Numbered from the stretch's first letter, positions 29,349 through 38,347 are shown. The stretch: 64,000 bases of DNA from Flavobacteriia bacterium 40-80 (GCA_001899145.1 MKVF01000010.1:1-64000); one strand, 5' to 3'. Made by a program: numbers and translations. The notes: generated by a model not told the origin, from the sequence alone.

Positions 29349-30743
29349 TTAAAATGAATCGTCCTTCTCTTTTCCTTTGTCAGTTTCATCGTCGTAAACA
29401 ATCACCTGATCTTTTTTGGGTATAGTCAATAACAGCAGCAAGCCTATTACGAAAAAGACAGCAATAGAAATTACGGAATAACGCATGGAACCAAACAGCT
29501 GGTTTGCAAAACCAAAGAAAAACGTTCCCAGGACAATTCCGATCTTTTCAGTTACGTCGTAAAACGAGAAGTAACTGGTCGTATCTTCCGTATCCGGCAA
29601 CATCTTGGAATAAGTGGAACGTGATAAGGCCTGCACTCCGCCCATTACCAGGCCGACAGCTGCCGCAAGGAAGTAAAACTGAAGCGGCTTTGTGATATAA
29701 TAAGCGGACAATACGGTTAATACCCAGAAGAGCACGACATATTTCAAGGTAGGGATATTTCCTATCTTATTGGAAATCCTTGATATCAGCAATGCTCCGG
29801 CAGCTCCGAGAATCTGTATTAGTAAAATGGAGATAATCAATCCGGAGGATCCTTGTGCTTCTGATTCCCAAGTGATTTCCTGTTTGGCAAATAAAACAGC
29901 CATTAGCATAACTGTTTGTACCCCTGTATTGTAAAAGAAAAAGGATATTAGAAAACGTTTCAGCTTTTTCATTGTGCGGAATTCCCTGAATACCTTACGT
30001 AATTCTGTAAGTCCGCTTAAAATTACACGCTGTTTTCCATCCGTTTTTCGCTCAATTGTTTTTTTCGGAGCAGGAAGTGTTTTGAAAGTTATCTGGGCAA
30101 ACAATATCCACCAGATACCGACCAGAGGAAAACAATATTTTGTGATCTGCGGACCTATCTGTGTAATCAGCAACAGACAGATAATCAAAAGGATCATGCT
30201 TCCGATATACCCCATTGTAAAGCCTCTTGCCGAAATAAGATCGTGCATTCTCGGATGAGCTATTTCCGGTAAATAAGCATTATAGAACACAAGGCTGTTC
30301 CAGAAACCGATACTTGCCAGAAATACGGAAACCATCGCCAGCTCAATCGGAATATCCGGAAAAAACATAAATGTAATACAGGAAAGTGAACCCAGATAAC
30401 AGAAAAATTGCAGAAAGAATTTCCGGTTCCCCAGATAATCCGCCACTCCGGAAAGCAAAGGAGAAAGAACGGAAACGAATAAGAAGGAAAGTGACAAAAC
30501 GTAGGAAAATAAGCTCGCAGAACTGATGTCATGACCAAAGAAATTAACCAGGACTTCTTCTTTTGGCAATAATTCCTCTCTGCCTATGCGTGCGAGATAT
30601 TGTTTTTTTGTAACGCTGTCATAAAAAATCGGGAAAATCGCTGATGAAATTACCAGGTTATAAACAGAATTCGCCCAATCATAGAAGATCCATCCGCGAA
30701 TGATCTTTTTTCTGTCCTTTTTTAGTGCTTTTATTTCGCTCAT
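29349..30743 (-). CDS. UMF1-family MFS transporter (Atg22-like)
   Basis: A 464-residue membrane protein with about 12 segments, of the UMF1/Atg22-like branch of the MFS superfamily. Diagnostic is the N-terminal motif IRGWIFYDWANSVYNLVI, followed by a long loop with the KKEQY-like stretch and a later GGVQALSRSTYSKMLP. Members are putative effluxers of amino acids by analogy with yeast Atg22. The ATG overlaps the stop of the upstream dehydrogenase by 4 bp, so the two are translationally coupled. A link to amino-acid export would fit a lysine-type dehydrogenase partner but is inference. Confidence 0.88.
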   Translation of the reverse strand: MSEIKALKKDRKKIIRGWIFYDWANSVYNLVISSAIFPIFYDSVTKKQYLARIGREELLPKEEVLVNFFGHDISSASLFSYVLSLSFLFVSVLSPLLSGVADYLGNRKFFLQFFCYLGSLSCITFMFFPDIPIELAMVSVFLASIGFWNSLVFYNAYLPEIAHPRMHDLISARGFTMGYIGSMILLIICLLLITQIGPQITKYCFPLVGIWWILFAQITFKTLPAPKKTIERKTDGKQRVILSGLTELRKVFREFRTMKKLKRFLISFFFYNTGVQTVMLMAVLFAKQEITWESEAQGSSGLIISILLIQILGAAGALLISRISNKIGNIPTLKYVVLFWVLTVLSAYYITKPLQFYFLAAAVGLVMGGVQALSRSTYSKMLPDTEDTTSYFSFYDVTEKIGIVLGTFFFGFANQLFGSMRYSVISIAVFFVIGLLLLLTIPKKDQVIVYDDETDKGKEKDDSF

Positions 30744-31960
30744 ATTTCAACTTTAGAAACATAATCCGTTAAATAACTGAAATGGGAAGTTAATCTTCCC
30801 TGGTGGTCTGTAATTCGTGCATTTTCAATAACAGGGCTCGCTTCAGCGCTTAACAGATAAGGCAAAACATTTTCTGTAAATTCACGCCCAAAATCACGGG
30901 AAGCATCTTTCGGAAGCTCGCACGGCAGATTATCCACCGCCATTACCGCCAATACTCCTTCGTTCATGAAATTGTCTTCTTCTCCGGTCAAACGATTGTA
31001 TCCGTAAATCGGATCTGCAATGGTGCTCGGACGGATAGTGCTGGCAATCGGTTTATTTATATCACAGGAAATATCAGCAATTACCTTCAGTCTTTGAATA
31101 CCTGTCCGCAATTGTTCTTTTGTCACCAATACCGGTGATCTGTCTGACCAGAAATGGCAGGGAATGTACATATCCGCAGATTCCAGATATTCCCATAAAT
31201 TACTCTCATATCCGGAAGGATCGTGATAAAATTCTTTTTTATCAAATTTTCCGTCAGATTTACGACGATAATACTGATGCGTATCCAGGTGAGCAAAAAC
31301 AGGCTCTTCAAAGGATTCCGATAAAAATTCCTCCGCTGTAACCTGTTTTATGGGAAGCAGATCAATGATTTCCATAGCTCCGTTCCCAACACGTCCAAAC
31401 CCTGTGAGAACCATTTTAAAGCCTTTCGGAAGATCCACTTTTTCCAGCTCTTTTTCAACCAGCTTCCGGTCGTTGGTTTCCACTGCTTTCACCAGGTTGT
31501 AACAGCCTGTCTTCAAGCCGTACGTTCTGAAACCATTATAGCAGCCGACAATTCCCGCATATTCTCCGAAACCAATCAGGCGCTTCCCTTTTTCATCTTT
31601 TATTACCTCATAATCGATCAGAGAAATATGTTTTTCCATAATTGCCTGAAGTAATTTACGATTATACGCCTGCATTTTAATTGTATGCGAAAAAAACAAA
31701 TAGGTCTTACCTGGAATCAGATCTGCTATGGGAAATTCTTTCACTCCCATGATCAGATCACAGTTCTGCAGGTCATCAACAAGCTGGATTCCCTGTCGGG
31801 AATATTCTTCGTCTTTGAATGTACGGATAGGGCTTTTCTGTACTAAAATATCTACCTGTTCCGCGTATTTTTCTTTTATAAATCTACATTGTTCAGGTGT
31901 TAACGGAACTCTGAAATCCGGTGGTATTTTTCCTTCTCTTGCGATGCCGATTTTAAGCAT
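30740..31960 (-). CDS. lysine/saccharopine-type NAD(P)+ dehydrogenase
   Basis: A 406-residue oxidoreductase of the alanine dehydrogenase / saccharopine dehydrogenase (lysine-forming) superfamily. Seen: N-terminal AlaDh_PNT domain (KIGIAREGKIPPDFRVPLTPEQ), a later Rossmann motif VLTGFGRVGNGAMEIIDLL (about 180-200), and C-terminal VIADISCDINKPIASTIRPS, which is typical for SDH/LOR-type enzymes. The substrate is probably an amino acid such as lysine or saccharopine, but the exact one is open. It lies 31 bp after the KdsC-like gene and overlaps the UMF1 transporter by 4 bp, in the middle of the minus-strand operon. Confidence 0.82.
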   Translation of the reverse strand: MLKIGIAREGKIPPDFRVPLTPEQCRFIKEKYAEQVDILVQKSPIRTFKDEEYSRQGIQLVDDLQNCDLIMGVKEFPIADLIPGKTYLFFSHTIKMQAYNRKLLQAIMEKHISLIDYEVIKDEKGKRLIGFGEYAGIVGCYNGFRTYGLKTGCYNLVKAVETNDRKLVEKELEKVDLPKGFKMVLTGFGRVGNGAMEIIDLLPIKQVTAEEFLSESFEEPVFAHLDTHQYYRRKSDGKFDKKEFYHDPSGYESNLWEYLESADMYIPCHFWSDRSPVLVTKEQLRTGIQRLKVIADISCDINKPIASTIRPSTIADPIYGYNRLTGEEDNFMNEGVLAVMAVDNLPCELPKDASRDFGREFTENVLPYLLSAEASPVIENARITDHQGRLTSHFSYLTDYVSKVEI

Positions 31961-31991
31961 TATTTTTTTGATTAGCAGTTTTTATTTTGTT

Positions 31992-32669
31992 TTACTGAAG
32001 AGGATGCTCCAGTAAATAATTATCTATAAATTCTCTCACACAACCTTCTCCTCCTTTCTTCTGCAATATGACATTTACCGCATTTTTTACTGCCTGAACC
32101 GCATTTGCCGGGCACGCTTTAAAGCCGACCGACCGCATGACCTCCAGATCATTGATATCATCACCAATAATCGCTACCTGCTCATAATCAATATTTAGCT
32201 GCATGCATAATTCTTCCAGCACTTCCATCTTCGGGCGTTTTCCGACATAACAATGCCCGATTCCCAGCATCTTTGCTCTCGCAGTCACTGCCACATCGTA
32301 AATTCCGGAAGAGATGATACCTACTTCTATTCCTTTCTTTTGCAATTCTATTATTCCGCGACCATCCTTAGTGTCAAATTTTTTCATCTGATCACCGTTC
32401 ATCATCATGTACATTCCTCCGTCTGTCATCACACCATCCACATCCAGGATCAGCAGCCTGATCTTGGAAAGGCGTTCTCTGAAAACCGAGAAATTAAACA
32501 ATGGCTTAAACAATAAAGATTGCAGATCCAGCTCGTATTCTTCCGCTATTGCTTCCACATCGAATAACGTCAGCTCCTTTATGTTTTCCACTTGAAAATC
32601 GGACAAAAATGCTTCAAAATCCAACCCGAATTTCTTACAAATCCCTTTAATATTTTGTTCAAGTAACAT
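31992..32669 (-). CDS. KdsC-like HAD phosphatase
   Basis: A 225-residue HAD phosphatase of the KdsC type (3-deoxy-D-manno-octulosonate-8-phosphate phosphatase). Motif I DVDGVMTDG holds the nucleophile Asp, followed by the KdsC signature FDTKDGRGI, motif II IISSG, and motif IV GDDINDLEVM. KdsC is usually about 170-190 residues; this one has an extra 45-residue N-terminus (ICKKFGLDFEAFLSDF...), possibly a small helical add-on. It is 2 bp after the DAHP-synthase-family gene. Together these suggest dephosphorylation of a 3-deoxy-ulosonate made by that enzyme. True KDO function is plausible but not proven. Confidence 0.87.
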   Translation of the reverse strand: MLLEQNIKGICKKFGLDFEAFLSDFQVENIKELTLFDVEAIAEEYELDLQSLLFKPLFNFSVFRERLSKIRLLILDVDGVMTDGGMYMMMNGDQMKKFDTKDGRGIIELQKKGIEVGIISSGIYDVAVTARAKMLGIGHCYVGKRPKMEVLEELCMQLNIDYEQVAIIGDDINDLEVMRSVGFKACPANAVQAVKNAVNVILQKKGGEGCVREFIDNYLLEHPLQ

Positions 32670-32671
32670 AG

Positions 32672-33670
32672 TTAAACTATTTTATAACCAACAGCTTCTG
32701 CAACAGGATTTAAAGTGCTTAACAATTGTCTGAATTCGTCATGGTTCAATTGTTGGGAGGCATCTGATTTTGCAACTTTCGGATTCGGGTGCACTTCAAC
32801 CAGCAGACCGTCCACGCCCATAGCCACACAAGCTCTTGTCAGATCCGGAATACCGTAGGCATATCCCATTGCATGAGAAGGATCAAGCACGATCGGAAGA
32901 TTGGTGTATTCTTTCAGCCAGGCAACGCCGCATAAATCCAGCGTAAAACGTGTTCCCGTTTCAAAAGTACGAATCCCTCTTTCACATAGAACCACATTAG
33001 GATTTCCTCCGGAAAGTACAAACTCCGCGGCCTGTACAAACTCCTGTAGAGTCGTTCCAAAGCCACGCTTAATGAGCACGGGCTTGTCCGTTTTAGCGCA
33101 GGCACGTAAAATTCCCTGATCATACATCGCCTTCGCTCCTACCTGTATAATATCTGTATATTCAATTACCTCGTTGATCTGCGTAGCATCACGTACTTCC
33201 GTAATCACATTCAAACCATATTGCTCACGCATTTTCTTTAACAGCTTCAAACCTTCCAAACCTAAGCCCTGAAATGAATACGGGCTTGTTCTCGGTTTGT
33301 AGCAACCTCCTCTCAGCGTACTTAATCCGAGAGATGTCAGCAATTCGGAGGACTGGACGATCTGTTCTTTTGATTCTACCGAACAAGGGCCTGCGATCAT
33401 AATTGTATTTTTCGTCGAACCACCAATAGTAACGTTTCCGAACTTCACTTCTCTTGTTTCGGACTGAAATTTACGGGAAGCCAATTGGTTATCATTTTCA
33501 AACACCCAAAATTCAGAAATCTTATCCTGAAGCTGCTGTGGCACTTCCTTCATGGAAGAGCCTGTAATCAGGTATTTTTCACTTTTATAATCTATCAAAA
33601 AAGCCTTATTGCTGTCAGCAATCTGCTGTGCTTCTTCTCTGCCAATATTTTTAGTTAATTGTAAAATCAT
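32672..33670 (-). CDS. DAHP synthase-family enzyme (type I-beta)
   Basis: A 332-residue 3-deoxy-D-arabino-heptulosonate-7-phosphate synthase-like enzyme, joining PEP to an aldose phosphate. The N-terminal 90 residues form a ferredoxin-like regulatory domain as in the Thermotoga enzyme. The barrel carries IAGPCSVES, LRGGCYKPRTSPYSFQG, KRGFGTTLQEF, ERGIRTFE, DPSHAMG and EVHPNP. These match DAHP synthase type I-beta, the clade that also gave rise to KDO8P synthase (KdsA). It overlaps the upstream Rpe-CBS gene by 4 bp and the KdsC-like phosphatase follows, so in vivo it may make DAHP for aromatic amino acids or a cell-wall ulosonate. Sequence supports DAHP; context hints at KDO. Confidence 0.88.
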   Translation of the reverse strand: MILQLTKNIGREEAQQIADSNKAFLIDYKSEKYLITGSSMKEVPQQLQDKISEFWVFENDNQLASRKFQSETREVKFGNVTIGGSTKNTIMIAGPCSVESKEQIVQSSELLTSLGLSTLRGGCYKPRTSPYSFQGLGLEGLKLLKKMREQYGLNVITEVRDATQINEVIEYTDIIQVGAKAMYDQGILRACAKTDKPVLIKRGFGTTLQEFVQAAEFVLSGGNPNVVLCERGIRTFETGTRFTLDLCGVAWLKEYTNLPIVLDPSHAMGYAYGIPDLTRACVAMGVDGLLVEVHPNPKVAKSDASQQLNHDEFRQLLSTLNPVAEAVGYKIV

Positions 33671-34671
33671 ATTTCACTTTTTATCAGGTTTACAAATGTA
33701 ACAATTCCTTTTGCAAATCCGTGTGCATCCACAACCGGCAGGTACATTACCGGAAACGGGCAGCGCTTGATCACCTGAAGCATTTCGACAACCGTACTTT
33801 TATCGTTAATTCTCACCGGATTGCGGTTTACCATTTTATCAATGGAAACAGCAGGCAGCGCGTCAAATTGCTGCAACAAGCCTTTCCGGACATCTGCATT
33901 GGAAATAATTCCCTGTAATTTCCGGTCATTGTCCAACACCAGTGTAAATCCTAATTGCCCGCGCTCAATTTCTTCTAAAGTCAATTTTAAACGCAGCGTT
34001 TCCAGATAAACCACGGGACATTCTTCCAGCGGAACCATAAAATCTTCCACTTCAAATTCCGATTCAATACTCCGGTTGGTCAGGTTCAGCAGCGCTTGTC
34101 CCACACTCGGAGCTTTAAATAAATAAGAGCCTGAAACAGCAGAGCTGACGCCCATGTTTCTCAGAATAAAAGATACTTCTCCATTCACACCGCCATCTAC
34201 ATGGACTGACTTTGCCGGATATTTCTTCTTGAATGTTCTTATTTTCTTGAAATTCCATTTATCAAAGACACCGCCACTCTGACCCGGAACAGTTGCCATA
34301 ATCAGAATAAAATCAAAGTCTGCGTATTCTTCAAATACCTCCACAGGTGTCGGTGTAATGATCGCCAGGCCTTTTTTAGCAGTAATCGCAGACGGTATTT
34401 TCAATGGCTCTTTTAAATTCTCATACTGGAACGTCACGTATTCTACCGGAACTTCTTCCAGCAGACTCATGTATTTCGAAGGAGTTTCCGTAATAATATG
34501 TAAATCTATGGGAAGCGTACACCATTGCCTGATTTGACGGATATCTTCAAAAACACTTATATCATCATTGCAGTCAACATGCAGCATATCAACATTATGA
34601 TCCGCCAGATCCTGAATTGTTTCTTTCAGCGAACGGTCTTTATCACTATAGATGGAAGCGGATATCTTCAT
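33667..34671 (-). CDS. Rpe-like epimerase/isomerase fused to a CBS pair
   Basis: A 334-residue two-domain protein. Residues 1-200 are a TIM barrel like ribulose-5-phosphate 3-epimerase, keeping the metal and acid-base residues in LHVDCNDD, DLHIIT and VHVDGGV but lacking the usual MDG-FVPN phosphate motif, with a changed flexible loop (MATVPGQSGG). Residues about 210-334 are two CBS motifs, the regulatory module that KdsD (arabinose-5-phosphate isomerase) carries behind its SIS domain. It begins the operon with DAHP-synthase-like and KdsC-like genes. A role in supplying a pentose phosphate such as arabinose-5-phosphate is a reasonable guess; a simple Rpe role would not need the CBS pair or the partners. 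Confidence 0.78.
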   Translation of the reverse strand: MKISASIYSDKDRSLKETIQDLADHNVDMLHVDCNDDISVFEDIRQIRQWCTLPIDLHIITETPSKYMSLLEEVPVEYVTFQYENLKEPLKIPSAITAKKGLAIITPTPVEVFEEYADFDFILIMATVPGQSGGVFDKWNFKKIRTFKKKYPAKSVHVDGGVNGEVSFILRNMGVSSAVSGSYLFKAPSVGQALLNLTNRSIESEFEVEDFMVPLEECPVVYLETLRLKLTLEEIERGQLGFTLVLDNDRKLQGIISNADVRKGLLQQFDALPAVSIDKMVNRNPVRINDKSTVVEMLQVIKRCPFPVMYLPVVDAHGFAKGIVTFVNLIKSEI

Positions 34672-34870
34672 TTATTTTTGTATTTAATGCTCAAATCAGG
34701 GCTTTAAAAATACAATAAATGTTCGTTGAGATGTTCTAAAAGCTGATCTTTTCACCAACAAAATCAACAAAGCGGCAAAATTACCGGCTTCCGTAAAAAG
34801 TAAGGTTCAAAATAAATGCTTCTTTATTAAAACGTGTGTGACGTTGATTTTCCTGTAATAAAGTATGCAG
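34672..34870. other. gene-poor gap, first part
   Basis: The gap 34672-35179 lies between divergently placed genes. The first 200 bases contain only micro-ORFs of fewer than 15 codons and no recognisable element. The promoter of the minus-strand Rpe-CBS operon must lie here, but I see no clear consensus. The rest of the gap holds the candidate small RNA, its terminator and the promoter for 35180. Confidence 0.6.
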
Positions 34871-34880
34871 CTATTTATTT

Positions 34881-34888
34881 TAAATTTG
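34881..34888 (+). promoter_or_regulatory. possible -7 box of a small RNA
   Basis: TAAATTTG matches TAnnTTTG and stands about 93 bases before the strong orphan terminator at 34974. No ORF lies between. No -33 element at standard distance is visible. Confidence 0.35.
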
Positions 34889-34894
34889 GTATTA

Positions 34895-35001
34895 ATGAAT
34901 TTTTAATAAAATAAGTGTTAGCAACACATTCGGAAAACTCACTGATAAATTAATACCTGCCACTTACTCCTACGCGGCGAACAGTGTTCGCCGCTTTCTT
35001 T
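34895..35001 (+). ncRNA. candidate small RNA of about 105 nt
   Basis: Between a -7-like box (34881) and a strong intrinsic terminator (34974-35001) lies a short stretch with no coding potential beyond a 13-codon frame. It can fold: GTGTT/AACAC around 34915-34927 or, alternatively, TAAGTG/CACTTA (34912-34917 with 34961-34966). The plus-strand terminator is otherwise unexplained, since the nearest upstream plus-strand gene ends at 29330. A 6S-type RNA (the 6S-Flavo class) is one idea, but I cannot match its consensus by eye. Confidence 0.35.
34974..35001 (+). terminator. strong intrinsic terminator without an upstream gene
   Basis: A perfect 9-bp stem GCGGCGAAC / GTTCGCCGC with a 3-base loop, followed by TTTCTTTT on the plus strand. 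On the minus strand the hairpin has no T tract, so it acts in the plus direction. Confidence 0.8.
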
Positions 35002-35126
35002 TATCCCAAAAAATCAAGCAGAATCCAAGTCCAATCCATCAGATTGAGCAAAATATTAGTAGCTAAAAATTAGTTAACTAATTTTTAATATTTTACTATT
35101 TTATTACCATATAAATTCCTTTCAGG

Positions 35127-35158
35127 TTTGTAAAAAGCATAAGAACGGCTATATTAGG
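35127..35158 (+). promoter_or_regulatory. probable promoter of the secreted protein gene
   Basis: TTTG (about 35127-35130) followed after about 20 bases by TATATTAG fits the Bacteroidetes -33/-7 layout, with the -7 box one or two bases off consensus. It lies about 25 bp upstream of the ATG at 35180. Confidence 0.4.
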
Positions 35159-35179
35159 GGCGAACTAAAATAATATCAA

Positions 35180-36775
35180 ATGAAAAAAACAATCACCGCG
35201 TTCCTTTTATTTACCAGTTTGTTCAGCTTCGCGCAAAACAAGGTAAAATGGAAAGAACCCGTTACTACTGAACGATTTACTTTTGGGTATTTCCAAAAAA
35301 ACGAAACTGAATTATATAAAATTTCTTATGATTATGGGAAATTATGGATTGATAATAAATTTTATCTGAGTATCTATAACAACTTCCGGTTAACCAAAAC
35401 AGTTTCTTTTGATGAATTAAAAGTCAACCTGAACAAAGCTTATGTGAACAACGCTTTCGTTTTAGGAGAGGATTTATATATTTTAATGACAACAGCAGAA
35501 GGAGACCTGAAAGGTGTTGCTATTCAAAAAATCAGTAAAGAGCTTAAGCCTGTCGGCGGAGTAACCAGATTAGGTGTAAGAGAAGCTAAAAAAGTAGATG
35601 CGTTCACAAGTATCAATACTATGGGAATGGTCAACAAAAATAATACGGATAACGAATCCTTTGTTGTATTGTCAGAGAATAAGACCAAAGCCTGCATCTA
35701 TTACACTATTCCGGCTCAGAACAATCACAATGCGCGTTTTGGCTATTTTATTCTGGATGCAGACGGAAACAAGATCAATGAAGGGTTAATAGATTTACCG
35801 ATCACCTCTTCCAAAATTTCTGTCAATACACCTGTGATTTCCAATTCAGGAGAAGTTTTTATACACTATCACGGCTATGAAATGCCGGTAATGGGCGCTA
35901 ATAAGATCGGACAATATTTTGTCGTTAAAGCTGACGGAAAAAAATCTGTTTACAAAGAGCTTAAGTCAGATAACGGTTTTGTAAAATTCACAGAATTAAA
36001 AATTACAAACAATAATAAATTATTAGTTACAGCTTCTGTCGGAGCTAATGAGAAAGTAAATGATATTGATGCTGCAGCCATCTTCTTATTCGATATGGAA
36101 AGAATGGAATTAAGCTCAAAAAAGGAAATTCCATTAACAAATGATATGCTTAAAAACTTCTTTTCTCAGAAAGGTTTTGATAAGGAAAAAGCAAATGCAG
36201 AAAAAAAGGGCAACCGCGTTACGGTTGAATATCTGAAGCCCTATATAATTCAAACATTTGAGGATAATTCATCCCTGATTGGATTTGAGATTAATTATAT
36301 CTTTTCAACCACAAACAGCAAAGGCGATATCAGCTATCATCGGGCAGATAAAAACCTTTTAATTATGAAATTAGATCAAAATCAAAATGTTATATGGTCT
36401 AATAATCTTCGTTTGGATCAGCAAAATGGGGTTAAAGGTGAAGAATCAGGATATTACATATGTATATCCAACAACATTGTGTATGTTTATTTTAATGATA
36501 ATCTGGGGAATTACGACGAAACTTCACAGAAATTCACCGGTTATAAAGGAAATCCTGAAGATATCAAAAAGACCACTTTCATCTCTGCAACAGTATTATG
36601 CATGGCTGAAATTGGTTTCAGTGACGGCTCTTTAATCTCTCGTCAAAACATTTGTAAATCTCACGAGGTCAGCGGAAATGTTTATATTAATGAAATTTCA
36701 AAATATAACAGCAATACACTTCTGTTCTTTGCCCACGGAGGAAAAATCGAACGCATAGGAACAATTTCTTTCTGA
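35180..36775 (+). CDS. secreted protein of unknown function
   Basis: A 531-residue protein of no family I recognise. Residues 1-18 are a signal peptide (MKKTITAFLLFTSLFSFAQ, cleavage after FAQ). The mature part is rich in beta strands with repeated patterns of hydrophobic strand, turn and Asn/Asp/Gly (for example DLYILMTTAEGDLKG, GYFILDADGNKINEGL, HYHGYEMPVMG), suggesting a beta-propeller-like fold. There is no T9SS sorting domain at the end (ends GGKIERIGTISF), so it is probably periplasmic. It is a single gene with its own promoter and terminator. Confidence 0.85.
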   Translation: MKKTITAFLLFTSLFSFAQNKVKWKEPVTTERFTFGYFQKNETELYKISYDYGKLWIDNKFYLSIYNNFRLTKTVSFDELKVNLNKAYVNNAFVLGEDLYILMTTAEGDLKGVAIQKISKELKPVGGVTRLGVREAKKVDAFTSINTMGMVNKNNTDNESFVVLSENKTKACIYYTIPAQNNHNARFGYFILDADGNKINEGLIDLPITSSKISVNTPVISNSGEVFIHYHGYEMPVMGANKIGQYFVVKADGKKSVYKELKSDNGFVKFTELKITNNNKLLVTASVGANEKVNDIDAAAIFLFDMERMELSSKKEIPLTNDMLKNFFSQKGFDKEKANAEKKGNRVTVEYLKPYIIQTFEDNSSLIGFEINYIFSTTNSKGDISYHRADKNLLIMKLDQNQNVIWSNNLRLDQQNGVKGEESGYYICISNNIVYVYFNDNLGNYDETSQKFTGYKGNPEDIKKTTFISATVLCMAEIGFSDGSLISRQNICKSHEVSGNVYINEISKYNSNTLLFFAHGGKIERIGTISF

Positions 36776-36795
36776 TTTCGGTACTTAAAATAATG

Positions 36796-36825
36796 AAAGG
36801 GTTGTCGGTGGCAGCCCTTTTGCTT
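36796..36825 (+). terminator. intrinsic terminator of the secreted protein gene
   Basis: AAAGGGTTG / CAGCCCTTT (one G-U pair) with a 7-base loop and a following TTGCTTTT, 20 bp after the stop at 36775. Confidence 0.6.
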
Positions 36826-36840
36826 TTCAAAACACAAAAA

Positions 36841-36868
36841 AGCCCCGGACATAAGAACATCCGGGGCT
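36841..36868 (-). terminator. terminator of the first RND efflux operon
   Basis: A 9-bp stem AGCCCCGGA / TCCGGGGCT with a 10-base loop. On the minus strand it is followed by TTTTTTGTGTTTT, giving a classical intrinsic terminator 30 bp downstream of the TolC-like gene's stop. Confidence 0.85.
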
Positions 36869-36898
36869 AAACCTAAATTAAACAAACATGAAATCTCA

Positions 36899-38347
36899 CT
36901 ATTTCCAGCCTCCTCCCAATGCCTTGTAAACACCAACTTTGGAATTCATCTGTTTCAATTTGATTTCCACAAGCTCCATACGCGATTGTAATGCTTCCCG
37001 CTGTGTCAGCAGTACTTCCATATAATCTGCTCTGGCAGAGGAAAACAAATTGTTTGAAATAGTCACTGACTGATTCAGTATCTCTACCTCTTTCGATTTA
37101 GTATTATAACTACTTGTGTAATTTCTTATTCCCGACAGCTGATTAACAACTTCCGTATAAGCTTTCAGGATTGTCTGCTGATAATTGTAAGCTGCCTGCA
37201 CCTGCTTTGCATTCGCGCTCATACTATTTGCCTTCAGCGCGTTCCGGTTGATCAGCGGAGCAACAATATCTCCCAGCAAATTAAACAGCAGCGACTGCGG
37301 ATTAAACCAGACTCCCGGATTATAAGCGTTCATTCCGACATTGGCACGGATGCTCAAAGAAGGATAGAAGCTCGCTTTCGCTACTTTCACATCTAATTTG
37401 GCAGCCACCAGCTCCTGCTCCGCCTTACGGATATCCGGACGATTCTCAAGTAATTGTGCCGGAATACCGATATAAACAGAATCGAGCTCAATATCGTTAA
37501 AAGTTGCAGCATCACGGACAACCGGCTGTGGAAATCTTCCCACCAGGAAATTGATTTTGTTCTCTGTTTCTACAATCTGCTGTTTAATATCGTACTGCAA
37601 ATTTTGTGTATTTAACAATTGCGCATCAAAACGGTTAATTGCAAGCTGGGAAACTCTTCCCGCATCTTTCTGCTGCTTCACCACATTCAGTACGCTCGAT
37701 TGAATCTCTATATTCTTATTAATGATTTCCAGCTGATTATCTAAGGCGACTAATTCATAGTAAGAACCGGCTATCTCCGCCACCAGGTTGGTGATCATAA
37801 AGTTTTTACCTTCAATAGATGCCAAATAACGGTAAACGGCTGCTTTTTTACTGTTACGAAGCTTTTTCCAGATATCTACTTCCCATGAAAAGTAAGCCCC
37901 AATCATAAAATCACCTAAAGGTTCCGGAAAAGCCTTTCCCGGTTGCACTTCCAGCTGCTTCTCAACGGCTCCGTCACGGGTAAATTCTCCCGGCTTTTCC
38001 ATTCCGGCACCTAATTTCAGACCTGCCTGAGGAAGATACTCTCCGGTTCTCACTCTCGCTTCACTTTTAGCAATCTGGATCTCCTGCAGCGTAATATTCA
38101 GCTCCTGGTTATTTTTTAAAGCGGTATCTATCAACGCGACCAGATTCGGGTCTGAAAACACTTTTTTCCAGTTTACATCAGCAATGGTAACGGTGTCCTT
38201 CGTTGTATCGGAAAAGCTGGCAGGACTGTATTTTTTACCGTCATTGATCACTTCGTCCTGAAGTGTTGTTTTGGAGCTGTTACACCCCAAAACAACAAGC
38301 ATCAGCACAATTATTGCAACTAAGCTGTATCTTGATTTAGTCTTCAT
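36899..38347 (-). CDS. RND efflux outer-membrane lipoprotein (OprM/TolC-like), pump 1
   Basis: A 482-residue outer-membrane channel of the NodT/OprM family, the exit duct of a tripartite RND pump. The N-terminus is a lipoprotein signal with lipobox VLGC (Cys near 22), then two outer-membrane-efflux repeats with long coiled helices (for example LELNITLQEIQIAKSEAR near the start shown as NQELNITLQEIQIA) and LLENRPDIRKAEQELVAAK, a strong family motif. It overlaps the pump gene by 11 bp and ends the operon adaptor-pump-channel. The operon terminator follows at once. Substrate unknown. Confidence 0.93.
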   Translation of the reverse strand: MKTKSRYSLVAIIVLMLVVLGCNSSKTTLQDEVINDGKKYSPASFSDTTKDTVTIADVNWKKVFSDPNLVALIDTALKNNQELNITLQEIQIAKSEARVRTGEYLPQAGLKLGAGMEKPGEFTRDGAVEKQLEVQPGKAFPEPLGDFMIGAYFSWEVDIWKKLRNSKKAAVYRYLASIEGKNFMITNLVAEIAGSYYELVALDNQLEIINKNIEIQSSVLNVVKQQKDAGRVSQLAINRFDAQLLNTQNLQYDIKQQIVETENKINFLVGRFPQPVVRDAATFNDIELDSVYIGIPAQLLENRPDIRKAEQELVAAKLDVKVAKASFYPSLSIRANVGMNAYNPGVWFNPQSLLFNLLGDIVAPLINRNALKANSMSANAKQVQAAYNYQQTILKAYTEVVNQLSGIRNYTSSYNTKSKEVEILNQSVTISNNLFSSARADYMEVLLTQREALQSRMELVEIKLKQMNSKVGVYKALGGGWK

